Numbered from the stretch's first letter, positions 1-5,939 are shown. The stretch is DNA of 8,490 nt from an uncultured bacterium (GCA_903918125.1 CAIXDB010000115.1:1-8490), one strand, 5' to 3'. The notes: a model not told the origin generated them from the letters alone. Numbers and translations are program-made.

Positions 1-1
1 C

Positions 2-1912
2 AGCACAACCGGCGCCGTGGTGGCGTGGGTGCAGGTACCGACCTTGTCGCCGACAGCGGACCATACTATATATGTATACTTCGGCAACGCAAGCGCGACC
101 TACCAAGCGAAACCGTCCGGCGTGTGGGACTCGAGTTACAAAGGCGTGTGGCATGTGCCGAACGGTTCGACGCTCGGCCTCCTCGACTCGACAACGAACG
201 CAAACAATGGCACGAACCACGGTGTCACGGCTGTGGCCGGCAAGTCTGATGGTGGCGCGAGTTTCAATGGCTCGTCGTACGTGGACATCGGCAACCCGTC
301 GAGCTTGCACCTAAACGGCAGTCACGCCACGGTGCAGGCCTGGATGTACGCGCCGTCATTCCCCGGCTCGGCGGAGACACCGCTCATCTCGCAGGGGTAC
401 AACGGTACCGTGTTTGGCTGGAACCTCGAGCTGTACGGCTTTGGCACGAACCAGCTTCGCTTCGGCAGTGCGACGTACGCCTGGTCCAACCTTTCGACCG
501 GCACGTGGTATGACATTGTCGGCGTGTACGACGGCACGAATTCAAAACTGTACGTGAACGGTGCGCAGGTGAACAGCACCGGTGGCGGTGCGCCTATAGA
601 CAGCGGACGGGCAGTGGAAATAGGCGCGTTTGACAACCAGGGTAGCGCCGGCTCGGAGCCATTCACCGGCACACTCGATGAAGTGCGTGTCTCCGCGACC
701 GACCGCTCGCCGGATTGGATCGCCACCGAGTACGCGAACCAGTCGTCACCGTCGACTTTTTACACATACTCCGCGACCTCGGCGGGCTCGCGACAGAATT
801 CCGCGGGCCAGGCTGTGTCGTTCCTCGCCGTGCATGGCGGCGCGTCAACGAATGCCTGGAACTCGGGCGGAGGCACGTACGCGTACCGCAAATCCTTCAC
901 CGTGGACGGTCGCAAAGTCTCGAGCGTCAATCACACCTCGCTCTCCAATTTCCCCGTGCTCTTTTCCGTGACCGACCCCGACCTGCGCTCGACCGGCAAC
1001 GGCGGGAAAGTCGCCTCGACCACGGGCGGGGATTTGCTCTTCACCGACTCGGATGGCACGACCAAACTGCCGTTTGAGGTGGAGTCATACGCGCCGACCA
1101 CCGGCACCGTCGTGGCGTGGATTCAAGTGCCAACCCTCACCGCCGGCGCCGACCACACACTGTACGTCTACTTCGACAACCCGAGCGCGACGTACCAGGC
1201 GAACCCGAGCGGGGTGTGGGATGCGAACTACAAGGGGGTGTGGCACTTGAATGACCCGACAAATCCGATCGATTCGACAGGAGTGAATAATGGAACGAAT
1301 AATGGAGTTATTGCTGGCACAGGTCAAATAGGTAGTGGAGGAGTTCTGAATGGCTCATCTTCCATTACACTTCCTGCAATAAACCAAAACTATCTTACAG
1401 TTTCTGGTTGGGTAAAATTTCATGTTTTGGGTAATGCTTACTGGTACATTGTTGCCCGTGATGCTGGCGGTGCCAATCGTTATTTTGATTTAGGAGTAAA
1501 TAATTCGCATCACCCATATGGCATTCAATGGAATACGAGCAATAGCCTTGCAGAACTTATAGGCACTTCAACTATTTCTCCAGATGTGTGGTATTTTTTG
1601 ACACTTACTTTTGATGGTTCAAACGCGAGATTATACTTAAATGGTTCCCAAGAAAATTTTGGCAGTCTTACCGGCACCGCCAAGACTGGTACGGACTATG
1701 CATATATTGCTCATAATGTTAATGATAATTCATATACAAATGGTTCTGGGGATGAAGTCCGCATCTCCTCCATCGCTCGCACCCCCGACTGGATCGCCAC
1801 CGAGTACACAAATCAATCCTCCCCGCGAACATTCTTCACCTACGGCCCCCTCTCCGCAACCTCCCGCCAGTCCTCCTCCGGCTCCTCCGTGCCGTTCCTG
1901 AACTTCCACTAA
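2..1912 (+). CDS. Tandem DUF2341-LamG surface protein, 5' end outside window
   Basis: The open frame runs in from the left edge, since codons 2-16 already match the internal repeat, so the first in-window GTG (17) is not the real start. Order seen: end of a DUF2341 unit (2 to about 170), a LamG/concanavalin-A-like domain (about 240-690), a linker with PDWIATEYANQSSP, a complete DUF2341 unit (about 884-1245, beginning YRKSFTVDG), a second LamG (about 1320-1760), and a second PDWIATEY motif before the stop. The unit period is 1092 bp (364 codons). DUF2341 and LamG are beta-sandwich domains common in secreted or surface proteins, and LamG often binds carbohydrate or protein. A role in cell-surface adhesion is therefore inferred. 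No C-terminal membrane anchor or sorting motif is visible, and the protein ends VPFLNFH. DNA is GC-rich except about 1256-1755, which is AT-rich. Decayed relatives of this gene occur at 3686, 4341 and 5940. Confidence 0.88.
   Translation, partial: STTGAVVAWVQVPTLSPTADHTIYVYFGNASATYQAKPSGVWDSSYKGVWHVPNGSTLGLLDSTTNANNGTNHGVTAVAGKSDGGASFNGSSYVDIGNPSSLHLNGSHATVQAWMYAPSFPGSAETPLISQGYNGTVFGWNLELYGFGTNQLRFGSATYAWSNLSTGTWYDIVGVYDGTNSKLYVNGAQVNSTGGGAPIDSGRAVEIGAFDNQGSAGSEPFTGTLDEVRVSATDRSPDWIATEYANQSSPSTFYTYSATSAGSRQNSAGQAVSFLAVHGGASTNAWNSGGGTYAYRKSFTVDGRKVSSVNHTSLSNFPVLFSVTDPDLRSTGNGGKVASTTGGDLLFTDSDGTTKLPFEVESYAPTTGTVVAWIQVPTLTAGADHTLYVYFDNPSATYQANPSGVWDANYKGVWHLNDPTNPIDSTGVNNGTNNGVIAGTGQIGSGGVLNGSSSITLPAINQNYLTVSGWVKFHVLGNAYWYIVARDAGGANRYFDLGVNNSHHPYGIQWNTSNSLAELIGTSTISPDVWYFLTLTFDGSNARLYLNGSQENFGSLTGTAKTGTDYAYIAHNVNDNSYTNGSGDEVRISSIARTPDWIATEYTNQSSPRTFFTYGPLSATSRQSSSGSSVPFLNFH
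8..1245 (+). repeat. 1092-bp tandem protein-domain repeat (DUF2341-LamG units)
   Basis: The DUF2341 segment at 8-170 (AVVAWVQVPTL ... SGVWD.SYKGVWH) recurs at 1100-1245 (TVVAWIQVPTL ... SGVWDANYKGVWH), an offset of 1092 bp in the same frame. The two copies are similar at DNA and protein level but not identical. The PDWIATEY linker after each LamG repeats likewise (about 712 and 1786). The giant gene evidently grew by unit duplication. Confidence 0.85.
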
Positions 1913-1916
1913 CCCA

Positions 1917-1956
1917 ACACAAGGTAACCTTCCCCCAAAGGAAGGTTACCTTGTGT
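1917..1956. terminator. 17-bp perfect hairpin after the surface-protein gene
   Basis: Bases 1917-1933 and 1940-1956 are perfectly complementary (arm begins ACACAAGGTAACC) around a 6-base loop. It begins five bases after the stop codon and lies before the next promoter. No clear T-tract follows (GCCGTTTG), so it may be an inefficient or bidirectional terminator, or an mRNA 3'-end stabiliser. It differs in sequence from the hairpins after the DUF2341 fragments downstream. Confidence 0.65.
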
Positions 1957-1961
1957 GCCGT

Positions 1962-1990
1962 TTGCTACTATTGCGTGGTTGCGATATGAT
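1962..1990 (+). promoter_or_regulatory. Sigma70-type promoter of the DUF3800 gene
   Basis: TTGCTA (1962-1967), 17-base spacer, TATGAT (1985-1990). The expected transcription start, about seven bases past the -10, falls on the ATG at 1997, so a leaderless mRNA is predicted. Bases 1974-1990 are identical to 6134-6150. Confidence 0.6.
1974..1990 (+). repeat. 17-bp promoter repeat, copy 1
   Basis: CGTGGTTGCGATATGAT is identical at 1974-1990 and 6134-6150, including the -10 box and spacer. The genes that follow are unrelated. Confidence 0.9.
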
Positions 1991-1996
1991 ATGTTT

Positions 1997-2683
1997 ATGG
2001 CGTACATATTTCTCGACGAAAGCGGTAATTTTTCAAAAAGCAATGACGGCAAGTATTTTGTCATAGCAGCTTTTACTATCGGCGACCCTCGGAGGGCGGA
2101 AAAAAGATTTCGTGCATGGCACCGAAGCCATTTTCCGGCGAAGATTCGTTATTTCTCCGAGATTAAATTTTCCGGAACTCATATTGCCGATGCGCTTCGC
2201 ATAAAAACATTACAGTTCATCACCGAACTCGATGTTCGCATTCGTTTTATATACTTAAAAAGGGAAAACATTCCGGACGAATATTATCACAAAAATTCTC
2301 TTAAAAGCGGACATTTGTATACCCATGTTATTGGCGAAATTTTGGAAATGTTTTTGCCGATAACCGATGGAGAGTTTCGAGTGTTCTGCGATAGACGGCA
2401 TCTCAAAGATGTAAAAGTGTCGGAATTTAAAGAAATACTGACCACCCGATTGTTACCTAAATTTTCCAAAGATGCACTCATTCGAATCGAAATGGTGGAT
2501 TCCACAACGAACGCCAATATTCAGATTGCCGACTGGATTGCAGGCGCACTTGCTCATTATTTGGAAGAGAAAAAATTGGGAAAAAAGTTTTACGAGATAT
2601 TGAAAAATAATATTCTCGGGGAAGGCACGGAATTGTTCAAAGATCATTGGGCCAAAAAATATAACCGCAAAAAAACCGCCTAA
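1997..2683 (+). CDS. DUF3800 domain protein
   Basis: A 228-aa protein opening with MAYIFLDESGNF, the N-terminal acidic signature of DUF3800 (D7, E8), followed by FVIAAF. Near the C-terminus it has NIQIADWIAGA (D179), the second acidic motif of the family. Length is normal for DUF3800. The family is thought to have an RNase H-like fold and is often found in mobile and defence islands; its activity is not settled, so no enzyme name is given. Start choice: ATG 1997 lies six bases after the -10 box TATGAT. ATG 1991 and a GTG at 1955 are in frame, but they lie upstream of the expected transcript start. The gene is monocistronic, between a strong hairpin and a gene-free stretch. Its DNA is much more AT-rich than the surface-protein gene just upstream, which fits acquired DNA. 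Confidence 0.82.
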   Translation: MAYIFLDESGNFSKSNDGKYFVIAAFTIGDPRRAEKRFRAWHRSHFPAKIRYFSEIKFSGTHIADALRIKTLQFITELDVRIRFIYLKRENIPDEYYHKNSLKSGHLYTHVIGEILEMFLPITDGEFRVFCDRRHLKDVKVSEFKEILTTRLLPKFSKDALIRIEMVDSTTNANIQIADWIAGALAHYLEEKKLGKKFYEILKNNILGEGTELFKDHWAKKYNRKKTA

Positions 2684-2690
2684 GCGGGTT
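2674..2690 (+). terminator. Short hairpin over the DUF3800 stop codon
   Basis: CCGC (2676-2679) pairs with GCGG (2684-2687), with flanking AA/TT pairing after a one-base bulge, and the TAA stop lies in the loop. An A-run precedes it and CTTTGG follows. It is weak and short. Confidence 0.35.
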
Positions 2691-2703
2691 CTTTGGTAGA
2701 AGT

Positions 2704-3046
2704 AGCGTCTTGCAAAGTGGTGTTCTGAGGCTTAGACCTCGGGAGATCCCGGGGGAACACCCCAGCACTTTACAAGCTATTATTGCATACTCCTGATGGG
2801 AATCATACCTGGACAGAAATGAAAGTCAAGTGAACTGTGGATAGCAAAAAGTTCCCGACAGGGAACCTTTGACTAATCGGAACACTCCGATCCTTGATTT
2901 TATACTTCCCACCCAACTTATTACACTCCGAACTTCATAAGAGGGTTTGGTACGCGGGTGGAGCCTTTCGGCGTCGGTTTTGGAGATGAGTACCATACTG
3001 TCTCCGTGACCCCACTCTATATTTCAGTTCGGCTGAGATATAGAGT
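2704..3046 (+). ncRNA. Candidate structured RNA of unknown class
   Basis: No gene is visible in this stretch, but complementary segments follow one another closely. Closing helix 2709-2719/2766-2776 (10 of 11 pairs) encloses 2720-2725/2755-2760 and hairpin 2727-2730/2737-2740. Helix 2824-2829/2869-2874 encloses hairpin 2851-2856/2861-2866 (loop GACA), followed by hairpin 2876-2881/2886-2891 (loop ACAC). Helices 2948-2953/2990-2995 and 2982-2986/3001-3005 interleave as a pseudoknot. A 14-bp hairpin, 3014-3027/3033-3046 with one G-T pair, ends the block. I could not match it to tmRNA, RNase P, SRP RNA, 6S, a self-splicing intron or a common riboswitch. The strand is assumed from the neighbouring genes. 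No promoter was identified. Confidence 0.3.
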
Positions 3047-3078
3047 ATAGACTTCAGTATATCAAGCCTTTTGTTTTT

Positions 3079-3236
3079 GTAAATTAAATGTATGAGGCCA
3101 CCCACTTCTGCACTCCAGAGGTAAGCGTATCACTCTCTCCCACGTAGCAACAAAACCTTTTGTCCCACGAAATTTGTTGAAAATATGCATATTCTTTAGT
3201 CGCCTAAAGAGTGCAATATGTATGTGGCCTTATGCA
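3079..3236. other. Gene-free segment with a long-range inverted repeat
   Basis: ATGAGGCCAC near 3091-3100 pairs with GTGGCCTTAT near 3224-3233 (one G-T). Inside are the hairpins 3105-3110/3116-3121 and 3191-3199/3204-3212 (loop TCGC) and a CAACAAA/TTTGTTG pair (3148-3154/3173-3179). No coding frame is convincing. It could be a second structured RNA or a decayed element end. Confidence 0.3.
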
Positions 3237-3242
3237 TTAAAA

Positions 3243-3285
3243 AAAGGTGGGCATCATCCTCAATACGAGGATGATGCCCACCTTT
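3243..3285. terminator. 19-bp perfect hairpin, first copy of the shared GGGCATCATC hairpin
   Basis: Bases 3243-3261 pair perfectly with 3267-3285 around a five-base loop. An A-run lies upstream and TTT ends the right arm, so it could terminate transcription in both directions. The core GTGGGCATCATCCTC is closely related to hairpins at 3739 and 4475 and to a half copy at 6079. Confidence 0.75.
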
Positions 3286-3300
3286 ACGTCCTTTTGTTCA

Positions 3301-3336
3301 TTGCGAGTTCAGGTATATATGGTATGATACATGTAT
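3301..3336 (+). promoter_or_regulatory. Promoter and possible operator of the hicB remnant
   Basis: TTGCGA (3301-3306), 16-base spacer, TATGAT (3323-3328), ATG at 3335 six bases on: a predicted leaderless start. ATACATGTAT (3327-3336) is a perfect 10-bp palindrome overlapping the end of the -10 box and the start codon, a plausible operator for an autoregulating antitoxin. Confidence 0.5.
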
Positions 3337-3505
3337 GTTGACAGAATTCATCCACAAAATGTTATCGCGTGCCAAGTACGAGCTACTCTCGGACGGAACT
3401 TTCTATGCTGAAATTCCGGGTATTCGCGGTGTCTGGGCCAACGAAAAAAATCTTGAAAAAACTCGCACGGTTTTAGCGGAAGTTTTTGAAGAATGGTTAC
3501 TTTAA
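3335..3505 (+). pseudogene. hicB: HicB-family antitoxin, C-terminally truncated
   Basis: A 56-aa frame beginning MLTEFIHKMLSRAKYELL, with the HicB partial RNase H-like core GTFYAEIPGIRGVWAN and the helix ending FEEWLL, then TAA. From memory, intact proteins of this subtype continue about 15-20 residues past the EEWL helix. The break is followed at once by a HicA C-terminal region, so a deletion appears to have removed the 3' end of hicB and the 5' end of hicA. In HicBA systems HicB neutralises the HicA mRNA interferase and often binds its own promoter. Whether this stub still folds or binds anything is unknown. It was chosen as the real frame because the promoter predicts a start exactly at 3335. 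Confidence 0.72.
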
Positions 3506-3679
3506 TTTCATCAATGCGGTTTTGACGGTCCTCACTCGGGTGGCCGTCATTTGTTTATGAAAAAAGGCGAGTTGAAAATCCGTATTCCCAATCCGCACGG
3601 CGCGGATGTGTCCGTTGAGCTCGTATATCGCATCATTCGACAAGCGGGGATTTCGAAAAAGTTTTGGGATGCGTTATAA
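3506..3679 (+). pseudogene. hicA: HicA toxin remnant lacking its N-terminus
   Basis: Directly after the hicB stop and in the same frame, the translation reads FHQCGFDGPHSGGRHLFMKK, then KIRIPNPHGADVSVELV and RIIRQAGISKKFWDAL, then TAA (3677-3679). This is the HicA double-stranded-RNA-binding fold, including the SGGRH motif whose histidine is catalytic in the family. The first roughly 20 residues and any start codon before the His are missing; the only internal ATG (3557) lies after it. Expression as an active toxin is therefore unlikely. Only one in-frame TAA separates it from hicB, so readthrough would give a HicB-HicA fusion. Confidence 0.72.
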
Positions 3680-3685
3680 CTTTTG

Positions 3686-3734
3686 CAACCAATCCTCCTC
3701 CGGCTTCTCCGTACCGTTCCTGAACTTCCACTAA
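3686..3734 (+). pseudogene. Fragment of DUF2341-LamG gene 3' end (copy A)
   Basis: The segment matches the last codons of the large surface gene (compare 1864-1912), ending with the same CCACTAA. Before TCCTCC it carries CAACCAA, which in the complete gene lies about 50 bp further upstream, so an internal piece was lost between short TCCTCC-like repeats. It has no promoter or start codon. It lies seven bases after the hicA stop and runs directly into a terminator hairpin. Confidence 0.8.
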
Positions 3735-3777
3735 AAAGGATGGGCATCATCCTCGCACCGATGATGCCCATCTTTTT
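3693..3777 (+). repeat. Direct repeat, copy 1: surface-gene tail plus terminator
   Basis: Bases 3693-3777 recur at 4429-4512 with a few substitutions and one-base indels. Both copies run from TCCTCCTCCGGCTTCTCCGT through the TAA stop and into the GATGGGCATCATC hairpin. Shared changes relative to 1869-1912 (CTTCTCC rather than CTCCTCC, GTA rather than GTG) show the two copies are closer to each other than to the complete gene. Confidence 0.85.
3739..3777 (+). terminator. Rho-independent terminator, shared hairpin copy 2
   Basis: GATGGGCATCATC (3739-3751) pairs perfectly with 3760-3772 around loop CTCGCACC, followed by TTTTT. An A-run precedes it. It begins a few bases after the stop codon of surface-gene fragment A. 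Confidence 0.85.
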
Positions 3778-3791
3778 CTACCCCAGACGAC

Positions 3792-3832
3792 TTGCTTGTC
3801 TGTGTATTCTTTTGATATAATCATTTCGAAAT
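3792..3832 (+). promoter_or_regulatory. Promoter and possible operator of the PemK/MazF-like gene
   Basis: TTGCTT (3792-3797), 18-base spacer, TATAAT (3816-3821). The ATG is 11 bases past the -10, giving a leader of only a few bases. ATTTCGAAAT (3823-3832) is a perfect 10-bp palindrome filling the space up to the start codon. Confidence 0.55.
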
Positions 3833-4249
3833 ATGGAAACAAAAAAATTAAAACAAATTCCTAAGAATTTTGACGAATGGAATAATGTCAAAAAGGATAC
3901 CGATATTCACGAGGTGAACATAAAAATCCGAGAAGGCGAAATACGCTGGTGCAGGTTCGGTGTGAATGTCGGGAAAGAAGCGTTGGGCAAGGGGACTACG
4001 TTTCGCAGACCCGTGCTCATATTGAAAAAATTTTCGGGAGATGTTTTCTTGGGGTTGCCTTTGACATCAAAAAAGCGCGATGGCGACTGGTATTATACGA
4101 TTGTTCATGACGACGTGGAACAAACAATAATCTTAAACCAAGGCAGGGTTTTGGATAGAAAAAGATTGGAGGAAAAGTTGTTTGAAATATCGGAGGCGGA
4201 ACTGGAGTCCATTAAAAAATCTTTTTGCGAATTGATCATGAAGCCCTAA
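3833..4249 (+). CDS. PemK/MazF-family toxin-like protein, solitary
   Basis: 138 aa. An N-terminal extension (residues 1-32, FDEWNNVKKD...) precedes the PemK/MazF barrel: GEIRWCRFGVNVGKE near residue 35, FRRPVLILKKF near 60, LPLTSKK near 75, ILNQGRVLDRKRL near 103, and a C-terminal helix. The G-E-I-x-W opening, RPVLIL strand and PLTS motif are the usual landmarks of this ribosome-independent mRNA interferase family. The extension and the KGTTFRRP loop resemble a PemK subgroup I recall from CPR genomes. No antitoxin gene precedes or follows it: upstream is the surface-gene fragment and terminator, and downstream is about 90 bases without a gene. Cleavage activity is inferred from the family only. 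It may be a domesticated or orphan toxin, or one controlled in trans. There is no Shine-Dalgarno sequence. Confidence 0.82.
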   Translation: METKKLKQIPKNFDEWNNVKKDTDIHEVNIKIREGEIRWCRFGVNVGKEALGKGTTFRRPVLILKKFSGDVFLGLPLTSKKRDGDWYYTIVHDDVEQTIILNQGRVLDRKRLEEKLFEISEAELESIKKSFCELIMKP

Positions 4250-4257
4250 ATACCAAA

Positions 4258-4318
4258 GACGCCTTTCGGCGTCCTTGAATGGGTTACCCCAACTTGTATC
4301 AACAGTGTAGCAAGTTGG
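4258..4318 (+). terminator. Two consecutive hairpins after the PemK/MazF-like gene
   Basis: GACGCC/GGCGTC (4258-4263/4268-4273, loop TTTC) follows the stop by eight bases, with an A-run before it but only CTT after. A second perfect 8-bp stem CCAACTTG/CAAGTTGG (4289-4296/4311-4318) has a 14-base loop. The first is a probable weak terminator; the role of the second is unknown. Confidence 0.5.
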
Positions 4319-4340
4319 ATATGAATGTCAAATGAACGTT

Positions 4341-4470
4341 ATCCACATCGCTCGTTTCCCCGACTGGATTGCCACCGAATACGCCAACCAATTCTCCCCG
4401 CGAACATTTTTCACCTACGGCCCGCCAGTCCTCCTCCGGCTTCTCCGTACCCTTCCTCAACTTCCACTAA
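4341..4470 (+). pseudogene. Fragment of DUF2341-LamG gene 3' end (copy B)
   Basis: Compare 1761-1912. The frame for PDWIATEYANQFSPRTFFTYG is recognisable and the segment ends in the same CCACTAA. A short block between CTACGGCCC and GCCAGTCC is missing relative to the complete gene, which breaks the reading frame. There is no start or promoter. This is the longest 3' fragment and retains the end of the LamG unit. Confidence 0.85.
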
Positions 4471-4512
4471 AAATGATGGGCATCATCCTCGCATAATGAT
4501 GCCCATCCTTTT
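4429..4512 (+). repeat. Direct repeat, copy 2: surface-gene tail plus terminator
   Basis: Second copy of the repeat at 3693-3777. The two copies enclose the PemK/MazF unit, so homologous recombination between them could delete or exchange that gene. Confidence 0.85.
4475..4512 (+). terminator. Rho-independent terminator, shared hairpin copy 3
   Basis: GATGGGCATCAT (4475-4486) pairs with 4496-4507 (12 bp) around a nine-base loop, followed by CTTTT. It starts a few bases after the stop of fragment B and precedes the abiE promoter. Confidence 0.8.
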
Positions 4513-4524
4513 ATCCACCGAGGG

Positions 4525-4555
4525 TTGCATTTCAGTAGGTTATCAATTATGATAA
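4525..4555 (+). promoter_or_regulatory. Promoter of the abiE-like operon with overlapping palindrome
   Basis: TTGCAT (4525-4530), 17-base spacer, TATGAT (4548-4553), ATG at 4560 six bases on, so a leaderless start is predicted. TTATCA-ATTA-TGATAA (4540-4555) is a perfect 6-bp inverted repeat covering the -10 box. AbiEi antitoxins are known to repress their own promoters by binding inverted repeats, so this is a good operator candidate. Confidence 0.55.
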
Positions 4556-4559
4556 TGTA

Positions 4560-5171
4560 ATGAAATATCAAGAATTTAGGAATACCATAAAAAATCCATT
4601 TTTCAGAAAGACTGATGTTGATTTCAAGATGACCGGCGTTTCAAGCGTTCAGCTGTCTCGATGGGCGACCATGGGGTACATCAATCAAGTCAAAAGAGGC
4701 TTGTATGTGTTTGGCGATCAAAAAAATCTGCTTGACCCGCTCGTCATTTCCTTTCTTTTGTACGACCCGAGCTATATAAGTGTGGAGAGTGCGTTGAGTC
4801 GGTACGGTCTGATACCCGAGCTTGTTCCAGCGACGACCGCAGTCAGTACAAAGACCACGAGGACGTTTGAAAACCAATATGGAAAATTTTTGTATCGTCA
4901 TGTACGACCGGAATTATTTTTCGGCTACACGCCACACGAAACTTCCACAGGAAAATATTTATTGGCGGAGCCGGAGAAGGCGGTACTTGACTATGTGTAT
5001 TTCAATTCCGCCCGCTTGGTGTCGAATGACGACATTGCCGAACTGCGTATCAACGCGGAAGAGTTCAAAAAGGTTATCAATGTCGCACAGCTGAAAAAAT
5101 ATCTCGAAGCATACAATTCAAAAAAAATGGAACATATTATTCGACTATTGCTCAATCATGTTAACTCTTAA
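4560..5171 (+). CDS. abiEi: AbiEi-family antitoxin-like protein
   Basis: 203 aa. The N-terminal winged helix-turn-helix includes TGVSSVQLSRWATMGYINQV (about residues 25-44) and the wing KRGLYVFG. Next comes the AbiEi core, with PSYISVESALSRYGLIPE (about 77-94) and AEPEKAVLDYVYFN near 140, the features I associate with this family. In type IV AbiE systems AbiEi prevents the effect of the AbiEii toxin without a stable complex and represses the operon through its N-terminal domain. The start is supported by the promoter spacing. The gene overlaps the next by 14 bases, indicating translational coupling, and the pair forms a two-gene operon. It follows a shared terminator hairpin directly. No frame damage is visible, so the system may be functional. 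Confidence 0.82.
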   Translation: MKYQEFRNTIKNPFFRKTDVDFKMTGVSSVQLSRWATMGYINQVKRGLYVFGDQKNLLDPLVISFLLYDPSYISVESALSRYGLIPELVPATTAVSTKTTRTFENQYGKFLYRHVRPELFFGYTPHETSTGKYLLAEPEKAVLDYVYFNSARLVSNDDIAELRINAEEFKKVINVAQLKKYLEAYNSKKMEHIIRLLLNHVNS

Positions 5172-5937
5172 ACAAATACAGGACATATATGCCTCTGTCG
5201 AACCGCAGAATAAAAAAGTGCGGCCGATGCTTGTGGAGTATATTCAACATGAACTTTTGGATTCGCTGTTCAAACAAGAGGGAAGCGAGTTTTTGAATTT
5301 TATGGGTGGTACGGCGATTCGAATCGCTTTCGGAGGCAACCGCTTTTCCGAAGATTTGGATTTCGACAACTTCGGTTTGTCGTTCACTGCTTTTCAGAAA
5401 TTACTGACAACGGTAGTGTTCGACATGAAAAGCAAGGGGTTTGAAACGGAGTTCAGGTTTGTTGAAAAGAATGCGTTTCATTGTTACATTCATTTTCCAA
5501 AACTTCTCCGGAGCAATACGCTGAGTGCTCACATCGATGAGAAAATTTTGGTCAGAATAGACACGGTGCTCAAGGATGAAAAGATTACGCCGAAGATTTT
5601 TTTTCTGGAAAAATTCGAATTGTACCGGAATATTCGCGTGAATCCGGTGTCGATAATTCTTTCTCAAAAACTGATTGCGATAAAAGAACGCAAACGTGAA
5701 AAAGGTCGCGACTTTTATGATGTCAGTTTTTTGTATGGTCTGACCAGTCCGGATTTTGGATATATTGAACGGACGCTCGGTATGAGTAAAGAAAAATTCG
5801 GGCAGGCCATTTTGGATCGATGCGCAGAACTTGATTTTAAAGCACTGGCAAAAGACGTGGAGCCGTTTCTCATTAAGCCCGATCAAATCACTCGCGTTGA
5901 AACTTTTCTTGAGTTTATAAAATCAAAATTAGGTTAG
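5158..5937 (+). CDS. abiEii: AbiEii-family nucleotidyltransferase toxin-like protein
   Basis: 259 aa. Nucleotidyltransferase motifs in order: MGGTAIRIAFGGNRFSEDLD (about residues 49-68), with the GG and D66/D68 metal-binding pair; VRID (D135); and QKLIAIKERKREKGRDFYD (about 170-188), with the conserved lysine and D185/D188. These match the AbiEii/DUF1814 family. Characterised relatives (e.g. MenT of Mycobacterium) transfer nucleotides to tRNA acceptor ends and so block translation; the target here is unknown. Its ATG lies inside the abiEi 3' end (14-base overlap), so translation is probably coupled. The stop is followed within three bases by a piece of DUF2341 gene, marking a recombination junction. 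It appears full length and intact. Confidence 0.85.
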   Translation: MLTLKQIQDIYASVEPQNKKVRPMLVEYIQHELLDSLFKQEGSEFLNFMGGTAIRIAFGGNRFSEDLDFDNFGLSFTAFQKLLTTVVFDMKSKGFETEFRFVEKNAFHCYIHFPKLLRSNTLSAHIDEKILVRIDTVLKDEKITPKIFFLEKFELYRNIRVNPVSIILSQKLIAIKERKREKGRDFYDVSFLYGLTSPDFGYIERTLGMSKEKFGQAILDRCAELDFKALAKDVEPFLIKPDQITRVETFLEFIKSKLG

Positions 5938-5939
5938 CA

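Noticed and set aside
2704..3046. Group I intron, RNase P RNA or tmRNA in the gene-free stretch
   Set aside because: Short look-alikes (GAAAGTC, CTAATCGGAA) occur, but the conserved core elements do not follow in the right order, and there is no CCA end or tag frame.
2963..4273. 13-base match GCCTTTCGGCGTC at 2963-2975 and 4261-4273
   Set aside because: A short stable hairpin core with TTTC loop is common at transcript ends, and the flanks do not match.
4340..4349. Perfect DnaA box TTATCCACA, with near matches at 2836-2844 and 4511-4519, as a possible replication origin
   Set aside because: Single scattered sites without a cluster, AT-rich unwinding region or dnaA/dnaN nearby. The perfect one partly overlaps the start of surface-gene fragment B.
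3243..4512. Repeated hairpins as a CRISPR array or integron attC sites
   Set aside because: Spacing is irregular and gene-sized, there are no short spacers or cas genes, and the conserved attC GTTRRRY/RYYYAAC ends are not seen.
4325..4552. 75-aa plus-strand frame between PemK and abiE units
   Set aside because: It is an out-of-frame reading through surface-gene fragment B and the terminator hairpin, with no supporting promoter.
5401..5886. 161-aa open frame on the minus strand inside abiEii
   Set aside because: It is the shadow of a well-supported nucleotidyltransferase gene, with no promoter or recognisable domain.
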